NCBI RefSeq assembly: GCF_900094585.1
Contig: NZ_FMAG01000007.1
Location: 186,001-250,000 of the forward strand
Direction of reading: 5' to 3'
DNA length: 64,000 nucleotides
Origin: Martinezella multihospitum
GTDB taxonomy: Bacteria; Pseudomonadota; Alphaproteobacteria; Rhizobiales; Rhizobiaceae
The translations under genes and the position numbers were made by a program. This document shows positions 1-6,599 of this stretch, one piece after another. Numbering within the stretch: the stretch's first letter is position 1; every line of letters starts with the position of its first letter. The notes beneath the pieces are model-generated. The model was not told the DNA's origin. It did no database searches and saw nothing but the letters and a program-made list of their open reading frames with translations.

Positions 1-346
1 GCAGGATCTGCATTCCGTAGTAAATGATGAAGAGCGTCAGCAGCTCCGGCAGGCCACGGAAAATCGTCGTAAACACGCCGGCAGCAAGCCGCAGCGACTT
101 TTCTTCCGATTGCTGCGCGAGTGCGACGAAGAAGCCGATGACCAGCCCGAGCGGCAGCGTCGCGACAGAGACGGCTATCGTAACCTTCAGGCCGCCGGCC
201 AGTTCATCTCCCCAGCCGGTATCGCCGCAGGCCAGCATCGTGTTCTGGAAGAACACACTGAACAAACCGGCCGGACCACACAATGGGTCAAAAATCGTAG
301 TCAACCAGGTCCAAAACGAACCGAGGGCGGAAAACAATCCGCTCAT
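1..346 (-). CDS. Amino-acid ABC transporter permease, partial (5' end of gene only)
   Basis: The gene runs off the left edge of the window, leaving about 115 N-terminal residues. It encodes an inner-membrane permease of the HisQ/HisM (polar amino acid) type: the visible part has a hydrophilic start, a 'CGDTGWGDELAAGLKVT' segment typical of the family just before the first membrane helix, and then two hydrophobic stretches. The ATG at 344-346 is preceded on its own strand by AGGGGAA, a good ribosome site. It lies downstream of the amino-acid binding protein at 465-1247 on the same strand, so the two form one uptake operon for which an ATPase and probably a second permease must lie to the left. 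Substrate cannot be told from the sequence. Confidence 0.85.
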   Translation of the reverse strand, partial: MSGLFSALGSFWTWLTTIFDPLCGPAGLFSVFFQNTMLACGDTGWGDELAGGLKVTIAVSVATLPLGLVIGFFVALAQQSEEKSLRLAAGVFTTIFRGLPELLTLFIIYYGMQIL

Positions 347-410
347 GCTGTATTTCCCCTAGCGGCTTTTGCCGCGTTTCTGCTTATATTCTTCTCGTTG
401 TCAAACAAAA

Positions 411-436
411 ACGGCGGAAGAGCAAGCTTCCGCCGT
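411..436 (-). terminator. Intercistronic hairpin between binding-protein and permease genes
   Basis: A perfect 10-bp inverted repeat (ACGGCGGAAG / CTTCCGCCGT, 6-nt loop) is followed on the minus strand by a T-rich run (404-410). It has the form of an intrinsic terminator but sits inside the transporter operon, just after the binding-protein stop. It probably acts as a leaky attenuator or 3'-end stabiliser that gives more binding protein than permease. Confidence 0.7.
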
Positions 437-464
437 CATCTTTTCCCAGGGAATCGACGGGCGA

Positions 465-1247
465 TCAGTCGCCGTAGACGTCGAAATCGAAGTACTTGTC
501 CTGAATCTTCTTGTAGGTGCCGTCGGCGCGGATCGCAGTGATCGCGGCGTTCAGCTTGTCCTTGAGGGCTGTATCGCCCTTGCGGATAGCGATACCGGCG
601 CCGGCGCCGTTGACGACCGGGTCGATCTTCAGCGTGCCGAGCATCTTGCAGCAGCTGCCGGCATCCGACTTCACCCATTCCGACAGCACGACGACGTCGT
701 CGATGGCGGCATCGATACGGCCGTTGCCGAGGTCGAGCTTGTATTCGTCGGCCGACGGATAGAGCTTCAGCTCGGCGTCCTTCAGGTGGACGGTCGCGTA
801 GTTGGCGTGCGTCGTGGAGGACTGTGCACCGATGGACTTGCCCTTCAGGGCTTCATCGGTCGCTTCCTTGATGGTCGAATCCTTCGGAACGGCGATCGCC
901 GGCGGCGTGTTGTAGATCTTGTTGGTGAAGTCGACGATCTTCTCGCGTTCCGGCGTGATCGACATGGACGAGATGATGGCGTCGAACTTCTTGGCCTGCA
1001 GGGCCGGAATGATGCCGTCGAAATCCTGATTCACGAAGCTGCACTTGACCTTCATCTGATCGCAAAGCGCATTGGCTATATCAATGTCGAAGCCGACGAA
1101 CTTGCCGCCTGCTTCCAGCGATTCGAAGGGCGGGTAGGTCGCGTCGGTGCCGAAGACGATCGTGTCGCCGTCGGCAAGCGCCGCGCCGGCGACGAGCGAC
1201 ATCGCGGCAAAGGATGCGGCGGCAAAAAGACGAGTGGAGATGCGCAT
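465..1247 (-). CDS. Amino-acid ABC transporter periplasmic binding protein
   Basis: A 260-residue family 3 solute-binding protein (ArgT/HisJ/GlnH type) that captures an amino acid in the periplasm and delivers it to the membrane permease. A signal peptide covers residues 1-25 with cleavage after ALA. The mature protein starts with the family pattern 'FGTDATYPPFES' and contains the hinge motif 'FDIDIANALCDQM' and 'IPALQAKKFDAIISSMSIT'. The arrangement resembles lysine/arginine/ornithine or histidine binders, but the ligand is a guess. The reading frame stays open further upstream, but the ATG at 1245-1247 is the only start that gives a signal peptide, and GAGAGGG lies just before it. The permease gene follows after a hairpin. 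A CC pair (in 'AGSCCKML') may be a disulfide or just incidental. Confidence 0.92.
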   Translation of the reverse strand: MRISTRLFAAASFAAMSLVAGAALADGDTIVFGTDATYPPFESLEAGGKFVGFDIDIANALCDQMKVKCSFVNQDFDGIIPALQAKKFDAIISSMSITPEREKIVDFTNKIYNTPPAIAVPKDSTIKEATDEALKGKSIGAQSSTTHANYATVHLKDAELKLYPSADEYKLDLGNGRIDAAIDDVVVLSEWVKSDAGSCCKMLGTLKIDPVVNGAGAGIAIRKGDTALKDKLNAAITAIRADGTYKKIQDKYFDFDVYGD

Positions 1248-1617
1248 ATTGACCCTCTCTGTTGGTGGCCGGCAGCCCATTATTGTTTTTGGCAGACGGC
1301 TCGAGTGGAGCGGGCCGGTGGCCCGCCTTGCGGCGATATTCGTACTTTTTTTCTGGAAAATGCAACTGGAATTACGAAGGCAACCCGCCTTTGCGCAATG
1401 CCGCCGCAATGCAGGCCCGCCACAGGGAAACCTGAACGAAAACCATCCACTGCGTTCAGCCAGGGTTAATTGCGGCAACCTAATAGTGCGGGAACATATA
1501 GCGGCCTGCCGCGATTCAGCCTCATGAGAACCGAAAATTGGCCGGGATCTTGGGGCAATCGCCTTGCCCGCTGAGATTCGCAATTCGGCGGACAAAGATC
1601 ATAAGAGGAGACCCCAT
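1248..1617. other. 370-bp divergent intergenic region
   Basis: This stretch lies between the divergently transcribed amino-acid binding-protein gene and the OmpA-like gene and must hold both promoters. I see no convincing -35/-10 pair. A weak candidate toward the right is TTGCGG at 1470-1475 with CATATA at 1495-1500, but the 19-bp spacing is long. No gene, RNA or repeat is apparent. Confidence 0.4.
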
Positions 1618-4116
1618 ATGGGAAAGCGATCCAGACTATTTGCCAGCGCCGCGTTTCCGCTGCTTTCGCTATCGCTCGCCTTCGAGCCGGCAGCAGCGGC
1701 GGCGCTTCGCGAACAGCCCATCGCACCGCTGAACAACGGCATCGGCGATGCGGCCGCGATGGCTCCCAACGCCAGTTTCGAGGTGGCGCAGCAGGAAGCG
1801 CCGGCAGCTCAGCCCGATGAAGAGCAGCTCAAGCACAAGAAGCCTGCCGAAGGCGGAGAGGGCCAGAAGCATCAGGGTGGCGGTGAGCAGCAGCACCAGA
1901 TGAAGCAGGCCGAGCCGGAAGGCGAGCCGCAGCAAAAGGCGCCGAAGCAGCAACAGCCGGAAGCCCAGCCGCCGAAGGCCGAGCGTCAGCAACCTGCAGA
2001 GCAGGAGCAGCCGAAGCCGCAGAAGCAGCAGCCGGCTGCAGAGGCTCCGCCCGAGCCGAAGAAGCAGCGCCAGCAACCGGCCGAAGAGCCACAGGCACAG
2101 CCCGAAGCCAAACCGCAGCCAAAGGCTGTCGCTCCCGAGGCACAGCCAGAGGCACCGCAGCCGAAGCCGCAGGCAAAGCAGCCGGAAGCCAAGCAACCGG
2201 CCGAAGCGCCGCAGCCGAAGGTAGAGCAGCAGCAACCTGCTACGGAAGCGCAGCCGGAAGCCAAGCCCGAGCCGAAGGCCAAGCCTGGTGCGAAGGTGCA
2301 GCAGCCGGCGCCGGCTGAGAAGCAGGCTCCTGCCGCCAGCGAACAGCCGAATCAGGAGGCTCAGCCTGGAAAGCAGGCGCAGCCGGAACAGAACACCCAT
2401 CCCAAGCAGCAAGGTCAGACCGAGGCTCCGGCAAAGCAGCCCGCCGAGCAGCCGCCGGCACCGGCCGGTGAGCCCGCCCAGGGACATAAAGCACAGCCGG
2501 GAACGCAGGCGCAGCCTCAGACACAGGCACAGCCCGAAACGCAGCCCGGAACGCCGGCGACACCTGGCGCCCAGCAGGGGCAGAAGCAGGGTGGGGACAA
2601 GACCCACGGCAAGCAGCCGCAGAACCAGCAGCAGGGCGAGCAGCCCGCCGTCAATCCGCAGCAGCCGGCCCAGCAGGGCACGCCGCAAGGACAGCCCGCC
2701 CAGGCTGGCAACCCGGCGGCGCCGCAGCCTGGCAAGCAGCAGCCGGCCAATGGTGCCGCGACGCCGGCTCAAGGTGGTGCAACGGCTCCCGCCGCCAACG
2801 GCAATGGCCAGCAGGCTGGCGAAATCCAGGTGCCTCCGGCCGAGCAGGTTTCGCCGCAGGAACTGGAGCGCCGCAAGAAGATTGCCGAGAACCCGGCTTC
2901 TGCCAACGGCCCGGTCATCCTGCCGGTTGAAAACGGCAGCGCGGTTCTCGACAGCCAGAAGGGCGCGGTTCGCCGAGGCGATCACCTGAACAACGGTCAG
3001 AACCCCGGCGCTCCCGGCGCGCAGGGTGGTCGCGGGCAGGCCGGCCAAGGCCAGGGCCAGAATGGACAGGCGCAGAACGCGCCCGGCCAGCAACCGCCTC
3101 CGGCTTATACCAAGCCGCCGACATCCGATGCCGAGGCTCAGCGTGTCACAGGTGGCGGCCAGGCGCAGCCGCCGGTGAAGATCGAAGCCGTGACCAGCGA
3201 GCAGGGTCGCCGTATCGATCGCCGGCCGGACTTCGCCCCGCCGCAGGGAACGACGGTCCAGACCATCATCAATCAGGACAACCGGACCATCGTGAATGTC
3301 GACAACACCTATGTCGTTCGTCACGATGACAGCGAGCGTTTCATTCGTGGCGGCGAACGGCCGGTCTACGAACAGTTGCCGCGTGACCGCTATCGCGAGA
3401 CGATCGATCAGCCAGACGGCGATCGCGTCGTCACGATCCGCAACCGCTACGGCGACATCATCCAGCGCTCGCGCATCGACGCCAGCGGCCGCGAATATGT
3501 GCTGTTCTACTCGCCGGAGCTGGAAGATCGTCCCGACAATGACGACTACTTCCGCGATCCGGGCGATAGCCTGCCGCCGATGCGACTGCTCATTCCGCTG
3601 AGCCAGTACATCATCGACACGGCATCGAACCGCAATGCCGACTACTACGACTTCCTGCGCGAGCCGCCGGTCGAGCCGGTCGAGCGTATCTATTCGGTCA
3701 ACGAAGTCCGTTATTCGGCTCGTATCCGCGACAAGATCCGCCGTATCGACCTCGATACCATCACCTTCGCAACGGGCAGTGCCGACATTCCGATGTCGCA
3801 GGCGAGCACCCTGCGCGGTGTCGCCGACGGCATATCGAAGATCGTCAAGCGTGATCCGACCGAAACCTTCCTGATCGAAGGCCACACGGATGCCGTCGGC
3901 TCGGCCGAGAGCAACCTGATCCTGTCGGATCGCCGCGCCGAATCGGTCGCCAACGTGCTGACGGATGTCTACGGCATTCCGGCCGAAAACCTGGTCACCC
4001 AGGGCTATGGCGAGCAGTATCTCAAGGTGAATACGCTCGGACCGTCGCAGGAAAACCGCCGCGTCACCATCCGCCGCATCACGCCGCTGGTGCGCCCGGT
4101 TGCGTCCAATCAGTAA
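1618..4116 (+). CDS. Exported OmpA-family protein with long Pro/Gln/Ala-rich region
   Basis: An 832-residue protein with three parts. Residues 1 to about 28 are a signal peptide. Residues about 60 to 430 are a low-complexity segment built almost only of P, Q, A, E, K and G, with many short units such as QPKPQ, QPEAKP and EQPA. Residues about 700 to 825 are an OmpA C-terminal domain ('TFATGSADIP', 'IEGHTDAVGSAESN', 'LSDRRAESV', 'QGYGEQY', 'NRRVTIRR') of the kind that binds peptidoglycan. It probably anchors in the periplasm or outer membrane, with the disordered part spanning or projecting. The ATG at 1618 is chosen because AAGAGGAG precedes it and a signal peptide follows directly. The gene stands alone and ends in a strong terminator. 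What the middle segment (430-700) does is unknown. Confidence 0.88.
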   Translation: MGKRSRLFASAAFPLLSLSLAFEPAAAAALREQPIAPLNNGIGDAAAMAPNASFEVAQQEAPAAQPDEEQLKHKKPAEGGEGQKHQGGGEQQHQMKQAEPEGEPQQKAPKQQQPEAQPPKAERQQPAEQEQPKPQKQQPAAEAPPEPKKQRQQPAEEPQAQPEAKPQPKAVAPEAQPEAPQPKPQAKQPEAKQPAEAPQPKVEQQQPATEAQPEAKPEPKAKPGAKVQQPAPAEKQAPAASEQPNQEAQPGKQAQPEQNTHPKQQGQTEAPAKQPAEQPPAPAGEPAQGHKAQPGTQAQPQTQAQPETQPGTPATPGAQQGQKQGGDKTHGKQPQNQQQGEQPAVNPQQPAQQGTPQGQPAQAGNPAAPQPGKQQPANGAATPAQGGATAPAANGNGQQAGEIQVPPAEQVSPQELERRKKIAENPASANGPVILPVENGSAVLDSQKGAVRRGDHLNNGQNPGAPGAQGGRGQAGQGQGQNGQAQNAPGQQPPPAYTKPPTSDAEAQRVTGGGQAQPPVKIEAVTSEQGRRIDRRPDFAPPQGTTVQTIINQDNRTIVNVDNTYVVRHDDSERFIRGGERPVYEQLPRDRYRETIDQPDGDRVVTIRNRYGDIIQRSRIDASGREYVLFYSPELEDRPDNDDYFRDPGDSLPPMRLLIPLSQYIIDTASNRNADYYDFLREPPVEPVERIYSVNEVRYSARIRDKIRRIDLDTITFATGSADIPMSQASTLRGVADGISKIVKRDPTETFLIEGHTDAVGSAESNLILSDRRAESVANVLTDVYGIPAENLVTQGYGEQYLKVNTLGPSQENRRVTIRRITPLVRPVASNQ

Positions 4117-4139
4117 GCATTGGCTACATTCAGAGCAGG

Positions 4140-4166
4140 GGCCGCCGGGAAACCGGCGGCCTTTTT
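4140..4166 (+). terminator. Intrinsic terminator of the OmpA-like gene
   Basis: GGCCGCCGG / CCGGCGGCC arms around a GAAA tetraloop are followed by five T residues (4162-4166). The site lies 24 bases after the OmpA-like stop and abuts the convergent mobB stop codon (4165-4167), so it may also serve mobB on the other strand, where no T run is present. Confidence 0.85.
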
Positions 4167-4695
4167 ATTTCGTCGGTTTGCCGAGGCCAACTTTCGCAGC
4201 GATGAAATCGGCGATGGCGAGAGTGTCGTTGAGGTCGAAAACGGCGAGAGGACCGGTGTCTTCCACCGGATGGTCGGCGGCGATGGCGACGATGTGAGGG
4301 TCCTGTGGGGCGAGCGGCTCGCGATTTGCCGCTTCCAGCCGGCGGGCTTCGATCTTCGGTATGGGTTCGCGCTTGTAACCCTCGATCAGAACGAGGTCGC
4401 AAGGGGCAAGACGCGCCAATATTTCTTCGAAGCTCGGTTCGGGCGCGCCGCGCAATTCGTGCATGATGGCATAGCGCGTGCCGGAGACGATGGTGACTTC
4501 ATGCGCGCCCGCCTCACGATGGCGAAAGCTGTCGGTGCCGACCTTGTCTATATCGAAATCATGATGTGCGTGCTTGATGGTCGAGATCCGGTAGCCGCGC
4601 TGGGTGAACTCGGTGACCAGCCGCACGGCGAGCCCTGTCTTGCCGGAATTCTTCCAGCCAGCAATGCCGAAGATCTTGGGCCGAGATTTCGTCAT
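4165..4695 (-). CDS. mobB: Molybdopterin-guanine dinucleotide biosynthesis protein MobB
   Basis: A 176-residue cytoplasmic GTP-binding protein that assists MobA in attaching GMP to molybdopterin. The P-loop 'GWKNSGKT' is at residues 13-20, followed by the family's 'ISTIKHAHHDFDID' and 'GTDSFRHREAGAHEV' motifs and the 'LVLIEGYK' segment, which are diagnostic for MobB. Length is normal. The start is fixed by a 4-base ATGA overlap with the mobA stop (4692-4695), which indicates translational coupling. It is the last gene of an apparent eamA-like / mobA / mobB operon. The product feeds bis-MGD enzymes such as nitrate reductase or formate dehydrogenase, none of which is in the window. Confidence 0.95.
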   Translation of the reverse strand: MTKSRPKIFGIAGWKNSGKTGLAVRLVTEFTQRGYRISTIKHAHHDFDIDKVGTDSFRHREAGAHEVTIVSGTRYAIMHELRGAPEPSFEEILARLAPCDLVLIEGYKREPIPKIEARRLEAANREPLAPQDPHIVAIAADHPVEDTGPLAVFDLNDTLAIADFIAAKVGLGKPTK

Positions 4696-5342
4696 GACCT
4701 GCTTTCCAAAGCTGCCAGCCATGCCTCCGCTTCGGCGAGATCGGCTGGTGTATTGATGTTGAAGAAGGGATCGAGAGGCCCGATCGCCGTTTCGATCGCG
4801 GGAAATTCCACCTGCCGCACCTTATGCCGGGCGAGGAAATCTCTTACGCGCCGCTTGTCGTCGGAGACGATCCATCGCTCCAGATCCGCGGCGGCGGAGA
4901 CGGGCCAGAGACCGAAAACAGGATGATCCTGGCCGAGCGATGCTGCAATGGCAATCTCATCAGGGCCGTGAATGACGCGAGCAAGGTGCGTGACAAGATC
5001 GGGAGGAAAGAACGGGGTGTCGATGGGGATGGTGGCGACATGCGAGGTCTCTCGGTAACGCGACTGCGCATCCTGCAGCGCGGCGAGCACACCTGCGAGC
5101 GGCCCCAATTTACCGGGAATTCTATCCGGAATAAGCCGCATCCCCATGGCGTCTGGCCAATCGGCATCCGCATTCAGCGCGATCGGTTTGCGCTGTTGTT
5201 GCCCAACCTTCGACGCGATGCGAGCGAGCAAGCTTTCACCGCCAAGGAGTGCAAAGGCCTTGTTTGCGCCCATGCGGCTGGAACGGCCTCCCGCAAGCAG
5301 AACGACGGGAATATCTTCGGGATTGGGGATGAAGTCGGACAT
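4692..5342 (-). CDS. mobA: Molybdenum cofactor guanylyltransferase MobA
   Basis: A 216-residue cytoplasmic nucleotidyltransferase that transfers GMP from GTP to molybdopterin to make the MGD cofactor. The nucleotide-binding signature LAGGRSSRMG is at residues 16-25 with the following Lys28, and 'IPIDTPFFPPDL' carries the expected metal-binding aspartate. A 'LGPLAGVLAAL' segment is also typical. The open frame extends upstream into the neighbouring transporter gene, but ATG 5342 gives the normal N-terminus. It sits 10 bases after the EamA-like gene and overlaps mobB by 4 bases. Confidence 0.95.
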   Translation of the reverse strand: MSDFIPNPEDIPVVLLAGGRSSRMGANKAFALLGGESLLARIASKVGQQQRKPIALNADADWPDAMGMRLIPDRIPGKLGPLAGVLAALQDAQSRYRETSHVATIPIDTPFFPPDLVTHLARVIHGPDEIAIAASLGQDHPVFGLWPVSAAADLERWIVSDDKRRVRDFLARHKVRQVEFPAIETAIGPLDPFFNINTPADLAEAEAWLAALESRS

Positions 5343-5352
5343 GATTGCGACC

Positions 5353-6264
5353 TCAGGCGGGAACGCGGGGTTCTGATTCCTGCGCGATGGGCTCGGCCGC
5401 CCGCCGTTTGCTTTCGCGATAGAAAGTATAGATGCCGGAAGCGATGACAACAGCAGCGCCGAAAACAGACCATCCGTCCGGCACTTCGCCAAAGGCGATC
5501 AGTCCGAGCAGGGCCGACCAGATGAGACTGAGATAGCGGAATGGTGCGACGAAAGAGATTTCGCCCGTGCGCATGGCCAAGATGACGCTCTGGTAGCCGA
5601 TCAGCACCAGGACGGAGGCCAGCAGGATCTGCAGAAGCGATGTCGTGCTCACCGGCTGCCAGCCGCCGAAGGGGACGATGCACAATGCTCCGAATATGGA
5701 AATGGAAATTGCGGTGCAGAGCGTGACCATCAGCGACGGCACGTCCTTGTCGATGCAGCGTGTCGCCAGATCGCGGGCGGCGGTCGCAAACATGCAGGCG
5801 ATAGCAAGGAGGGCCGCGGTCGTGAACCCGTCCCGGCCAGGCCTGATGATGATCAGCACGCCGACGAAGCCGACGGCAATGGCCGTCCATCGCCTCCATC
5901 CCACAGGCTCCTTAAAAAAAATCATCGCGCCAAGCGTCACGGCAAGCGGCACGGCCTGCTGGATGGCGGAGGCATTGGCGATGGGCATCATTCCAAGAGC
6001 CGTGATATAGGTTGCTGCCGCCAGAGCTTCGCAGGCGATGCGCAGCGCAATCATCGGCTGCAGAATGACGCGCCAATTGCGCAGGGCGCCCATTCTACGG
6101 GCGAGCAGATAGACGAAAAAAGTCGTGAACAAGCCGCGGATGAAGATGATCTCGCCTGCGTTCATCGTGGCGATGACCGTCTTGGACAGCGCATCGCTGC
6201 AGGAGAAGCCGGCCATGGAGGCCGCCATGAAGAGCGCGCCCTGCGTATTCTTGGTCAGTCGCAT
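5353..6264 (-). CDS. EamA/DMT-family inner-membrane transporter
   Basis: A 303-residue integral membrane protein with about ten hydrophobic helices in two EamA halves (about residues 8-140 and 150-290), typical of drug/metabolite transporters. It contains the family feature 'SDALSKTVIATMNAGEIIFIRG'-like first helix region and 'PFRYLSLIWSALLGLIAFGE' in the second half. Members export metabolites or take up small solutes; substrate cannot be inferred. It is the first gene of a run with mobA and mobB (10-base gap to mobA). Whether that reflects function or only co-transcription is unclear. Confidence 0.88.
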   Translation of the reverse strand: MRLTKNTQGALFMAASMAGFSCSDALSKTVIATMNAGEIIFIRGLFTTFFVYLLARRMGALRNWRVILQPMIALRIACEALAAATYITALGMMPIANASAIQQAVPLAVTLGAMIFFKEPVGWRRWTAIAVGFVGVLIIIRPGRDGFTTAALLAIACMFATAARDLATRCIDKDVPSLMVTLCTAISISIFGALCIVPFGGWQPVSTTSLLQILLASVLVLIGYQSVILAMRTGEISFVAPFRYLSLIWSALLGLIAFGEVPDGWSVFGAAVVIASGIYTFYRESKRRAAEPIAQESEPRVPA

Positions 6265-6599
6265 GAGAAAGGTGAGTCCCCCGATATACCCATTTGGATT
6301 AGCGCCGTTTTCGGCAAATTGGAATCGACTGTGCTTTGACTGCAGTTGAATTCGATTGTGCGGTGCGGCGAAATTGCTGCGAAAGAAGGTTGGTTTTTCG
6401 CGTAATGGTCGCGAAATGATACGGCGGTTGTAATTTTTTTGCCAATGCGAAGGGTTTCGGGCAGGCGATTAATCCTTATTCAATCTTATTTCCCGAGGCT
6501 CACAGCGGTTTTGCATGAGGCAGAAGCACCTACCGCAGCGCAGCAGGAATGACGATCCCGCCTTCGCTGGAGATTTTTATAATCCAGTTGAGGCGCCGC
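6265..6599. other. 335-bp divergent intergenic region
   Basis: This AT-richer stretch separates the divergent EamA-like and chemoreceptor genes. It contains a T-tract (about 6434-6441) but no promoter, repeat or RNA that I can support. The chemoreceptor ribosome site (GAGG) is at its right end. Confidence 0.35.

Noticed and set aside
1830..2800. CAG/CCG-rich short repeats considered as a tandem repeat array or CRISPR-like structure
   Set aside because: Units are irregular, have no spacers, and are explained by the Pro/Gln/Ala-rich protein segment.
1669..3885. Long minus-strand open frame (738 codons) opposite the OmpA-like gene
   Set aside because: Its product is a Leu/Arg-rich composition typical of the reverse complement of Pro/Gln/Ala-rich coding DNA; no family resemblance, and the plus-strand gene is clear.
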